Positions 1-6,880 of a stretch of 64,000 nt of DNA are shown piece by piece. The first letter of the stretch is position 1; each line of letters starts with the position of its first letter. The stretch comes from Streptacidiphilus sp041262525. GTDB taxonomy: Bacteria > Actinomycetota > Actinomycetes > Streptomycetales > Streptomycetaceae. The stretch lies in assembly GCF_041262525.1 (NCBI RefSeq), contig NZ_JBGCCK010000006.1, positions 248,001 to 312,000 on the forward strand. The letters are read 5' to 3'. The notes below the pieces were generated by a model that worked only from the letters and a program-made list of their open reading frames with translations, was not told the DNA's origin and did no database searches. The translations under genes and the position numbers were made by a program.

Positions 1-1435
1 CTCTGGAAACAAGGGCGGCAACCCCTTCGGTTTCGGCTTTCCCGGCTTCCCCGGACTGCCCGGTTCCGGCGGTGCGGGCGGCGACAACCCGCTCGCCGGG
101 CTCTTCGGCGGGATGAACCCGAACGACATCGGCGCAGCCTTCCAGCAGCTCGGTCAGATGCTCTCCTTCGACGGCGGGCCGGTCAACTGGGAGCTCGCCA
201 AGAACATCGCCCGGCAGGCCGTCGTCACGGGCACCGGCGAGGAGGGCTCCAAGGACCGCTCGGTCGGCGAGTCGGAGAAGTCCGCCGTCTCCGAGGCGAT
301 GCGACTGGCCGAGCTCTGGCTCGACTCCGCGACCGCCCTGCCCGCCGGCGCGACCAGCGCCGTGGCGTGGAGCCGGGCCGAGTGGATCGAGGCCACTCTC
401 CCCGCCTGGCAGGAGCTCGTCGACCCGGTGGCCGAGCGCGTGGGCGCGGCCATGGGCGGCGTCGTGCCCGAGGAGATGCAGGCCATGGCCGGCCCGCTGC
501 TCGGCGTCATGCGCAGCATGGGCGGAGCCATGTTCGGCACCCAGATCGGCCAGGCGCTGGGCGCCCTCGCCGCCGAGGTGCTGGGCTCCAGCGACGTCGG
601 CCTCCCGCTCGGCGCGCCCGGCAAGGCGGCGCTGCTGCCGCAGAACATCGAGATCTTCGGCGAGGGACTGTCCGTGCCCGCCGACGAGGTCCGGCTGTAC
701 CTGGCCCTGCGCGAGGCGGCCCACCAGCGTCTCTTCGCCCATGTGCCGTGGCTGCGCCAGCACCTGTTCGGCGCCGTCGAGGCATACGCGCGCGGGATCA
801 AGGTGGACACCGCCCGGCTCGAGGACCTGGTCGGCCAGATCGACCCGATGAACCCCGAGTCGCTGCAGGAGGCGATGAGCGGCGGCCTGTTCCAGCCCGA
901 GGACACCCCCGAGCAAAAGGCCGCGCTCGCCCGCCTGGAGACGGCGCTCGCCCTCGTCGAGGGCTGGGTGGACGCCGTCGTCCACGCCGCCGCCGCACCG
1001 CACCTGCCGCACGCCGCCGCGCTGCGTGAGACGCTGCGCCGCCGCCGCGCGAGCGGCGGGCCGGCCGAGCAGACCTTCGCGACCCTGGTCGGCCTGGAGC
1101 TGCGCCCGCGCCGGCTGCGCGACGCCTCCCGCCTCTGGGCCTCGCTCGCCGACGCCCGCGGCACGGACGGCCGCGACGCGCTCTGGCAGCACCCGGACAT
1201 GCTGCCGACCGCGGCGGACCTCGACGACCCGGACGGCTTCGTCCATGGTGCCGCCACCGAGGAGCTCGCCGAGGGCGGTATCGACTTCACCAAACTGGAC
1301 GAGATGCTGAACGAGGCCGCCGGGCGCGGTCCGGATTCCGCCAAGCCCGAGACCGACAAGCCCGAGACCGGCAAGCCCGAGGCCGACGCCGCGAACGACT
1401 CCGAGGACGACAAGAAGTCGGACGGGGACAAGTGA
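1..1435 (+). CDS. Zinc-dependent metalloprotease-like hydrolase (Zincin_2/DUF2342), 5' truncated
   Basis: The reading frame is already open at base 2 and gives a Gly/Phe/Pro-rich leader (GFGFPGFPG type) before the first internal ATG at 113. The gene therefore starts upstream of the window. The following 440 residues match the actinobacterial Zincin_2 family, with the signature REAAHQRLFAHVPWL encoded near 709-753, where the Glu and His are the presumed zincin residues. The C-terminus is a hydrophilic tail with repeated PETDKPETGKPE-like units, probably disordered. The stop codon overlaps the next start by four bases (GTGA), suggesting translational coupling to the Nudix gene. Substrate and true peptidase activity are unknown. 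Confidence 0.8.
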   Translation, partial: SGNKGGNPFGFGFPGFPGLPGSGGAGGDNPLAGLFGGMNPNDIGAAFQQLGQMLSFDGGPVNWELAKNIARQAVVTGTGEEGSKDRSVGESEKSAVSEAMRLAELWLDSATALPAGATSAVAWSRAEWIEATLPAWQELVDPVAERVGAAMGGVVPEEMQAMAGPLLGVMRSMGGAMFGTQIGQALGALAAEVLGSSDVGLPLGAPGKAALLPQNIEIFGEGLSVPADEVRLYLALREAAHQRLFAHVPWLRQHLFGAVEAYARGIKVDTARLEDLVGQIDPMNPESLQEAMSGGLFQPEDTPEQKAALARLETALALVEGWVDAVVHAAAAPHLPHAAALRETLRRRRASGGPAEQTFATLVGLELRPRRLRDASRLWASLADARGTDGRDALWQHPDMLPTAADLDDPDGFVHGAATEELAEGGIDFTKLDEMLNEAAGRGPDSAKPETDKPETGKPEADAANDSEDDKKSDGDK

Positions 1436-2001
1436 ACTCCTCCCTGTTGACCCTGCATGCGGACGTGGTGCGCGTCCTTCGCGAGTGGGACGCGCCCAAC
1501 GCCGAGCAGGATCTTCTGCGGCGCGACTACCTCGATCACCTGGACGCCCGCGCCGACGGCGTCTGGCGCAGCTGTCGCCCGGCCCACATCACCGCGAGCG
1601 CGCTGGTGGTGGACGTCGAGCGCGGCCGGGTACTGCTGACGCTCCACCCCAAGGTCGGCCGCTGGCTGCAACTGGGCGGCCACTGCGAGCCCGAGGACGT
1701 GACCCTGGCCGAGGCCGCGCTGCGCGAGGCCCGCGAGGAGTCCGGCATCGTCGAGGGCCTGACCCTGCTCGGCGACGGACCGGTGAAGCTCGACCGGCAC
1801 GCCGTCCGCTGCGCCGGCCGGGACCAGCCGGAGAACACCCATCTCGACGTCCAGTACGTCGTGACGGCTCCCGTCGACGCGCTCGCGCGGATCAGCGAGG
1901 AGTCCCTCGACCTGCGCTGGTTCCCGTTCGAGGCGCTGCCGGAGCTGACCGACGCCTCGGTCCGTGAGCTCGCGGCCCGCGCACAGCACGCGCTGCGCTG
2001 A
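1432..2001 (+). CDS. Nudix hydrolase
   Basis: This 189-residue protein carries a Nudix box: a GGHCEPED loop followed by the helix ending REAREESGI, with the metal-binding REXXEE core intact. The family hydrolyses nucleoside diphosphates linked to another moiety; the substrate cannot be read from sequence. The start is GTG at 1432, overlapping the stop of the upstream metalloprotease gene by four bases. The gene converges with the YgjP-type peptidase gene, whose stop lies only 7 bp away. Confidence 0.85.
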   Translation: MNSSLLTLHADVVRVLREWDAPNAEQDLLRRDYLDHLDARADGVWRSCRPAHITASALVVDVERGRVLLTLHPKVGRWLQLGGHCEPEDVTLAEAALREAREESGIVEGLTLLGDGPVKLDRHAVRCAGRDQPENTHLDVQYVVTAPVDALARISEESLDLRWFPFEALPELTDASVRELAARAQHALR

Positions 2002-2008
2002 CGATCGC

Positions 2009-2608
2009 CTACCGGGTACTGCTCTGACCCTCGCGCGGCGCGGGGATTCTGGCGGCCACCACGCCCTCCAGATACCCCCGCGCCCGCTCGGTGCGCGGGT
2101 AGGCGTCCAACAGGGCCCAGAACCGGCGACCGTGGTCCGGTTCGAGGAGATGGGCGAGCTCGTGCAGCAACACGTAGTCCACCACGTACTCCGGCATGCC
2201 CTGCAGGCGGTGGGAGAGACGTATCGTCCCCTCGGCGGGGGTGCAGGAGCCCCAGCGGGTGTTCTGGTTGGTGACCCAACGGACGCTGCGCGGACGCGCC
2301 CGGCCGCCCAGGAAGTTCTGGGACAGCTCGCGGGCCCGCTCGGCCAACTCCTCGTCGCTCGGGATCTGCCGGCTCTCCCTGGCGTCGAGCTTGTCGACCA
2401 TCTGCGCGACCCAGCGCTTCTCCTCGGCCGCCGACATGCGAGCCGGGATCAGCACGACGGTGCGCCCGTTCTCGCGGTACGCGGAGACCGTACGGCTGCG
2501 CCGGGTGCTCCGGCGCACCTCGACATCCTGCGCCGCGGACCGGCTCTGGGCTGCCGCCAGAACAGACCTGCGCGGCACAGCAGGACGATGCTCCGCTCCC
2601 GCAGCCAC
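2009..2608 (-). CDS. YgjP/SprT-type M48-like metallopeptidase (DUF45)
   Basis: The protein contains the zinc-peptidase signature LLHELAHLLEPDHGRRFW, preceded by NQNTRWGSCTP, both typical of the YgjP/DUF45 family. The two His and the Glu of HELAH plus a downstream His form the likely metal site. I chose GTG at 2608 (about 199 aa) because the conserved part starts just after it and an AGG lies about 13 bp upstream. An ATG at 2749 would add a Cys/Phe-rich stretch from AT-richer DNA that does not look coding. The cellular substrate is unknown. Confidence 0.78.
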   Translation of the reverse strand: MAAGAEHRPAVPRRSVLAAAQSRSAAQDVEVRRSTRRSRTVSAYRENGRTVVLIPARMSAAEEKRWVAQMVDKLDARESRQIPSDEELAERARELSQNFLGGRARPRSVRWVTNQNTRWGSCTPAEGTIRLSHRLQGMPEYVVDYVLLHELAHLLEPDHGRRFWALLDAYPRTERARGYLEGVVAARIPAPREGQSSTR

Positions 2609-2859
2609 GCCGGAGACGCTACCTGCCGGTGCTGACAAAAGTCCCGACCTGCTGGCCGAAAATCTCCCTTCGGGTGGGGATTGCCACAGCGGGAATACGG
2701 CCAACTCACAGCAAAACCGGACCAATAGCCAGTCGATAGAAGTGATCATCGGACTTCATCCACAGTCCTGTGGATAACTTTCCGCTCCTTTTCCGGGTTC
2801 GGGGCATGCTGGCCCCACAGCTCGTCCTCAACAGCTCGTCCTCACGAACGGAGCGGATG

Positions 2860-3906
2860 ATGCGCCCCTGCCTGAAGCCCGCCCTGCGCCGCGCCTGGCG
2901 CGACCGGGACACTCTCCAGTTCGGCGTCGGCCCCGGGCACGGCGGCCTGCTCACCGCCGCCCCGGCCGAGGCGGAGTTCCTCGACCTGCTGGACGGCTCC
3001 CGGGAGCTCGCCGTGCTCCCCTCGGAGGCCGCCCGGCTCGGCGTCAGCGCCGAGCGGGTCGAGGAGCTGCTCCAGGGGCTGCACGCCTGCGACGCCCTCG
3101 ACGACAGCAACGCCCACCGCCCGCTGCTGGCCCTGCCGGCGGCCGAACGCGCCCGCCTGGCACCCGATCTGGCCGCACTCTCGCTCGCCAGGCCCGGCCC
3201 GGGGGCCGCCCCCGCCGCGCTGCTCGCGCGCCGGGAGGCCCGGGTGGAGGTCCGCGGCGCCGGACGGGTGGGGGCCGCCGTGGCCGCCCTGCTCGCCTCG
3301 GCCGGAGTCGGGCGGGTCCGGGTCAGGGACGCGGGCCGGGTCCAACCGGAGGACGCCTCCCCCGCCGGGCTCCGGCCCGACGACGCCGGCCGGCTGCGCA
3401 CCGACGCGGCCCGCGCGGCCGTCCGCCGCGCCGCGCCCGGGCTGCCGGACGAGACGGCGAGCGCACAACGCGCCCCCGATCTGGTCGTCGTGGCCCCGCG
3501 CGGCCTGCCCGACCCGGAGCTCGGCCGGGCCCTGCAACAGGCCGCCCTCCCCCACCTCTACGCCGGTGTGGTCGAGACGACCGGATCTGTCGGCCCGCTG
3601 GTGCTGCCGGGCAGCAGCCCGTGCGGACGCTGCCTCTCCTGCCACCGCGCCGACGCCGATCCGCACTGGCCGCTGCTGCTGGCGCAGCACTGCAGCGGCC
3701 GGTCCGCCCCCGGCGCCTGCGACGCCACCCTCGCGGCGACGGTCGCGGCCACCGCCGCCCTGCACGCGCTGATCTTCCTGGACGGCGGAGCACCCCCTAG
3801 CCTTGGCGGGTGGGTCGACATCTCCATGGTCGACGGCTCGATGCGTCGTCGCCGTCTCGATCCGCACCCCGACTGCGGCTGCTGTTGGCAGGCGGGGGCA
3901 GAATGA
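2860..3906 (+). CDS. ThiF/E1-like adenylyltransferase-fold protein
   Basis: The N-terminal part (about 100 aa) begins MRPCLKPALRRAWRDRDTLQ and looks like the small winged-helix domain in front of E1-like enzymes of azol(in)e peptide pathways. It is followed by a Rossmann segment (GAGRVGAAVAALLASAGVG) and a C-terminal half with paired cysteines (CGRCLSC and CGCCW) that probably bind zinc. ATG codons occur at 2857 and 2860; the GGAG at 2850-2853 is better spaced for 2860. No precursor peptide or partner enzyme is visible nearby. It lies 84 bp upstream of the AarF kinase gene on the same strand and may share a transcript. The biochemical role is unknown. Confidence 0.7.
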   Translation: MRPCLKPALRRAWRDRDTLQFGVGPGHGGLLTAAPAEAEFLDLLDGSRELAVLPSEAARLGVSAERVEELLQGLHACDALDDSNAHRPLLALPAAERARLAPDLAALSLARPGPGAAPAALLARREARVEVRGAGRVGAAVAALLASAGVGRVRVRDAGRVQPEDASPAGLRPDDAGRLRTDAARAAVRRAAPGLPDETASAQRAPDLVVVAPRGLPDPELGRALQQAALPHLYAGVVETTGSVGPLVLPGSSPCGRCLSCHRADADPHWPLLLAQHCSGRSAPGACDATLAATVAATAALHALIFLDGGAPPSLGGWVDISMVDGSMRRRRLDPHPDCGCCWQAGAE

Positions 3907-3990
3907 GGCCGTCCGACAGATGATGCGACGCCCTGATCTGTCGATCGGCCCGAGCAGGACCAACCGCGCCAGACAAGCAGGGAGGCATCC

Positions 3991-5334
3991 GTGAGCGATC
4001 TTCCACGGAAGGCAGTGACCCGCACGGCCAAACTCGCTGCCCTCCCGTTGGGGATAGCCGGACGCGCCACCCTGGGCCTGGGCAAGCGCATCGGCGGCCG
4101 GCCCGCCGACGTGGTCGCCGCCGAGCTGCAACAGCGCACCGCGGACCAGCTGTTCAAGGTACTGGGCGAACTCAAGGGCGGGGCCATGAAGTTCGGCCAG
4201 GCCCTCTCGGTCTTCGAGGCCGCCCTGCCGGAGGAGGTGGCCGGCCCCTACCGGGCCGCGCTGACGAAGCTTCAGGAGGCCGCGCCGCCGATGCCGGCCG
4301 CCTCGGTGCACAGCGTTCTCAACGAACGCCTCGGGCCGGACTGGCGTGCGCTGTTCACCAGCTTCGAGGACAAACCGGCTGCCGCCGCGTCCATCGGCCA
4401 GGTGCACCGGGCCGTGTGGCACGACGGGCGCGCGGTCGCAGTCAAGGTGCAGTATCCGGGCGCCGGTGACGCCCTGCTCTCCGACCTGAACCAACTCGGC
4501 CGCGTCGCCAGACTGATCGGTCCGCTGATCCCCGGCCTGGACGTCAAGCCGCTCATCGCCGAGCTGCGCAACCGGGTCACCGAGGAGCTCGACTACGCGC
4601 TGGAGGCCCACTCCCAGACCGTCCACGCCGTGGAGTTCGCCGACGACCCGGAGATCCGCGTCCCGGCCGTGGTGCACCAGGCCGAACAGGTGCTGGTCAC
4701 CGAGTGGATGGACGGCATCCCGCTCTCCGAGGTGATCGCCTCGGGCAGTAGGGAGCAGCGCGACCGCGCCGGCCAGCTGCTGGCCCGCTTCCTCTTCGCC
4801 GGCCCGGCCCGCACCGGCCTGCTCCACGCGGACCCGCACCCGGGCAACTTCCGGCTGCTGGCTGACGAGGGACCGGTCGAAGGCTGGCAGCTCGGCGTGC
4901 TCGACTTCGGCACGGTCGACCGGCTGCCGGAGGGCCTGCCGGCCCCGATCGGCAACGCCCTACGGATGGCACTGGCCGGGGACGCCGCCGGGGTGCTGGA
5001 GATGCTGCGCCAGGAGGGCTTCGTCAAGCCGAGCATCGATCTCGACCCCGACGCGGTGCTGGACTACGTGCTGCCGATCATCGAACCCGCCGCCGTGCCC
5101 GAGTTCCGCTTCACCCGCAGTTGGATGCGGGCCCAGGCCGCCAGGGTCGGTGATCCGCGCTCGCCCGCGTACGCGCTCGGACGCCAGCTCAACCTGCCAC
5201 CCTCGTACCTGCTGATCCACCGCGTCACGCTGAGCACCATCGGCGTGCTCTGCCAGCTCGACGCCACCGCATCCTTCCGCGACGAGCTGCTCGCCTGGCT
5301 CCCCGGCTTCGCCGACGAGGAGGTCGTCGCGTAG
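3991..5334 (+). CDS. AarF/UbiB/ABC1 atypical kinase
   Basis: This 447-residue protein shows the ABC1 family hallmarks: a KxGQ-like motif (MKFGQALS, near residue 67), AAASIGQVHRA (near 134), the lysine strand VAVKVQYPG (near 150), the catalytic loop HADPHPGNF (near 280) and the metal-binding LDFGTVDRL (near 305). In other organisms members support isoprenoid quinone or lipid metabolism and are ATPases or kinases of unclear substrate. GTG at 3991 is preceded by GGGAGG. An ABC1 gene next to whiB7, uvrD2 and mycoredoxin is a known actinobacterial neighbourhood. A strong hairpin follows the stop. Confidence 0.88.
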   Translation: MSDLPRKAVTRTAKLAALPLGIAGRATLGLGKRIGGRPADVVAAELQQRTADQLFKVLGELKGGAMKFGQALSVFEAALPEEVAGPYRAALTKLQEAAPPMPAASVHSVLNERLGPDWRALFTSFEDKPAAAASIGQVHRAVWHDGRAVAVKVQYPGAGDALLSDLNQLGRVARLIGPLIPGLDVKPLIAELRNRVTEELDYALEAHSQTVHAVEFADDPEIRVPAVVHQAEQVLVTEWMDGIPLSEVIASGSREQRDRAGQLLARFLFAGPARTGLLHADPHPGNFRLLADEGPVEGWQLGVLDFGTVDRLPEGLPAPIGNALRMALAGDAAGVLEMLRQEGFVKPSIDLDPDAVLDYVLPIIEPAAVPEFRFTRSWMRAQAARVGDPRSPAYALGRQLNLPPSYLLIHRVTLSTIGVLCQLDATASFRDELLAWLPGFADEEVVA

Positions 5335-5363
5335 CGCACAGCCAATCGTGCCCCCGAAAGCCC

Positions 5364-5397
5364 TCGGGCCCGCCTCTCCGAGGAGAGGCGGGCCCGA
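5364..5397. terminator. Bidirectional hairpin terminator
   Basis: An inverted repeat of about 15 bp (TCGGGCCCGCCTCTC and its complement around a CGAG loop) lies between the converging AarF gene and the small gene at 5469. It is followed on the + strand by TCGTTTCTGT. Confidence 0.75.
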
Positions 5398-5468
5398 TCG
5401 TTTCTGTCGGATTCTTCAGGTACTGCGGTTACTTCGGTACTGCGCTACTGCTGGATAGATCGTGTTTC

Positions 5469-5696
5469 TCAGAGCACGACGCTGGCGAGCGCACGCCGGG
5501 CGCGCAGCGAGGCGCGCTCGGCCTTGCGCTTCAGTTGGACGGCGCGGACCAATCGTTCGCGCTCGGCCTCCTGCAGGCGCTCTTGCATGTGGACACGGGC
5601 CAGGGCTTCGGGCATGAGTTGCATGGTGAGGGTCCTGTTCTGGGTGTTCTCGTGGCGGAGGACGGCGGTCGGACGTGCGTCGGCGGGACGGTTCAT
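5469..5696 (-). CDS. Small basic coiled-coil-like protein downstream of whiB7
   Basis: A 75-residue protein, rich in Arg, Glu and Ala, is predicted to be largely helical (LARVHMQERLQEAERERLV, then KRKAERASLRARRA). It lies about 100 bp downstream of whiB7 on the same strand and may be cotranscribed. ATG at 5696 was preferred for the fuller N-terminus; an internal ATG at 5624 with AGGA eight bases upstream is a real alternative (51 aa). Similar small basic proteins are common in streptomycetes. I do not recognise a function. Confidence 0.55.
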   Translation of the reverse strand: MNRPADARPTAVLRHENTQNRTLTMQLMPEALARVHMQERLQEAERERLVRAVQLKRKAERASLRARRALASVVL

Positions 5697-5797
5697 CGAA
5701 GGGACCTGCTTGTCGGTGGTCGGGTTGGGACTGATTCGCGGTGCGGTCGCGGGATCGGCGATCTCGCGGATGGAGCTGCGGAGTGCGCCTGCGGCGG

Positions 5798-6073
5798 TCA
5801 CGCCATGACCTCGGTCTTGCGCGGACGCCCACGGGGCCGCTTCCGGGCCACGACGACGCCCTGGACGAAGAGCTCGCCACCCCAGACGCCCCAGGGCTCG
5901 CGGCGCTCGAGCGCGCCGGTCAGGCAGGCCGCCTTCACCGGGCAGGTGCCGCAGAGGGACTTGGCGTACTCGACGTCCGCGGGGGTCTCGGCGAAGAAGA
6001 CCTCGGGGTCGAGCGAACGGCAGGGGATCGGGGCGCCGAGAGTCTCGGCCTCCTCGAACGCGGTGAGCTGCAT
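5798..6073 (-). CDS. whiB7: WhiB7/WblC transcriptional regulator of intrinsic antibiotic resistance
   Basis: The 91-residue protein has the four cysteines that ligate the WhiB [4Fe-4S] cluster (C18, C41, C44, C50), the EPWGVWGGELF turn, and the AT-hook RGRPRK near the C-terminus that marks the WhiB7/WblC subgroup. The family acts with the principal sigma factor at promoters with an AT-rich patch upstream of -35 and induces resistance genes when translation is inhibited. ATG at 6073 is chosen because GGAGG sits eight bases upstream; in-frame sequence further upstream belongs to the leader. Neighbouring uvrD2, mycoredoxin and ABC1 genes match the known whiB7 locus. Control probably involves the leader attenuator described separately. 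Confidence 0.95.
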   Translation of the reverse strand: MQLTAFEEAETLGAPIPCRSLDPEVFFAETPADVEYAKSLCGTCPVKAACLTGALERREPWGVWGGELFVQGVVVARKRPRGRPRKTEVMA

Positions 6074-6223
6074 CAGGGTTACCTCCGGGGGGTGGGAGTC
6101 GTCGAAGTGGTCGGCGTTGGTTGCGGACGGGGCGTGTGGGCTGGTCACCGGTGACACGTTCGCGTCGTCTTCCTGTTTGAGTGGGTGTTCTCGAGTTGTC
6201 TGTTCTGCCTGTGGGCAAACAGA

Positions 6224-6323
6224 AGGGCCGCGGATCCCGATTCGGGAATCCGCGGCCCTGGAAGCGCCGACCTGATGCAGGCTCAGGTTCGCTCTATCCA
6301 AGGGTGTGGGCCGCGGAAGGCCC
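6224..6323 (-). promoter_or_regulatory. Putative transcription attenuator in the whiB7 leader
   Basis: On the minus strand an intrinsic-terminator-like hairpin (6259 down to 6224, stem GGGCCGCGGAT with its complement) is followed by TCTGTTTG, about 150 nt before the whiB7 start. Upstream, CCGCGGCCC at 6316-6308 repeats the 3' arm of that stem exactly and can pair with the terminator 5' arm (GGGCCGCGG at 6258-6250) as an antiterminator. The antiterminator segment lies inside a short leader reading frame (6327-6283). This arrangement fits uORF-dependent attenuation reported for whiB7/wblC in actinobacteria. The pairing is read from sequence; the mechanism is inferred. Confidence 0.7.
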
Positions 6324-6327
6324 TCAT
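6283..6327 (-). CDS. Candidate 14-codon leader peptide (uORF) of whiB7
   Basis: ATG at 6327 opens a 14-codon frame (MRAFRGPHPWIERT) ending in TGA 23 bases before the terminator stem. A weak GGAA lies about 12 bases upstream. Codons 4-7 cover the putative antiterminator strand, as expected for a leader peptide that senses ribosome movement. The same frame is also the C-terminus of a longer reading frame starting at 6666, so independent initiation here is not certain. Confidence 0.45.
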   Translation of the reverse strand: MRAFRGPHPWIERT

Positions 6328-6666
6328 CGTGATCGCCGTTCCGGCGACCTTCTGCTGCTTCTGGGACTGGTGCTGGAGGGACGCGCTGTGCTTCTCCGAG
6401 CCGGCTCCGGCACCCGCTGCGTCGCCATAACCGCCTGCCAGGGCGGTGATGGGCGCTACGGATGCCGACAGCGGTCGCTCAATGCGGCGTGCATCCCACG
6501 CGCCGAAGCCATTGCTGGCAACGGCAGCGGCAAGGCGCACACGAGTGGCGTCGACACCGGCACCGGCGAAGGACAGACCACGGGCTTCGAAGATCTCGAA
6601 GCACGGCATGCCGAAATCGGCGGCGGTCAGGGTCCGGCCAGTCAGCTTGGTGATCATGGTCTTCAC
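6283..6666 (-). CDS. Hypothetical 127-residue protein within the whiB7 leader
   Basis: GTG at 6666 is preceded by GGGAGG at ideal spacing. The frame shows coding-like base composition by position, although its third-position GC is lower than its neighbours. The protein has an N-terminal half of mixed character (TAADFGMPCFEIFEARGL), an Ala/Gly-rich middle and a Gln/Ser/Lys-rich segment (ASLQHQSQKQQK) before MRAFRGPHPWIERT. No family is recognised. It lies between uvrD2 and whiB7 and ends exactly at the stop expected for the whiB7 leader peptide. It may be an extended uORF rather than a functional protein. Confidence 0.5.
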   Translation of the reverse strand: MKTMITKLTGRTLTAADFGMPCFEIFEARGLSFAGAGVDATRVRLAAAVASNGFGAWDARRIERPLSASVAPITALAGGYGDAAGAGAGSEKHSASLQHQSQKQQKVAGTAITMRAFRGPHPWIERT

Positions 6667-6842
6667 AATGTCCGCCTCCCTTCGGCGTGCTAGGAGTCCG
6701 CTGATGAAGCGGACCCGCTGGTGGTCAATGGCCTTCGTCAAGCTTGGCGTACACCCCGGAGGATGTACAGGTGCAGCAGTGACGCCCGCTACAGGTGGGA
6801 CCTGAGTGGGCTCGGTCTCGTTTCCTTGACCGTGCTGGCACG

Positions 6843-6880
6843 CTAGTAGGGTCCGCACTGCGGGCGCAAACTATTTTTCC
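6843..6880 (-). promoter_or_regulatory. Candidate WhiB7-autoregulated promoter at the 3' end of uvrD2
   Basis: On the minus strand GGAAAAATAG (6880-6871) directly abuts a -35-like TTTGCG (6870-6865), which is 16 bp from a -10-like TACTAG (6848-6843). WhiB7-type regulators bind AT-rich DNA just upstream of -35, so this is a plausible autoregulatory promoter. It would give a whiB7 leader of roughly 760 nt. Confidence 0.4.

Noticed and set aside
154..1989. Long minus-strand open frame opposite the metalloprotease and Nudix genes
   Set aside because: It is a shadow of high GC third positions; both + strand frames have family motifs.
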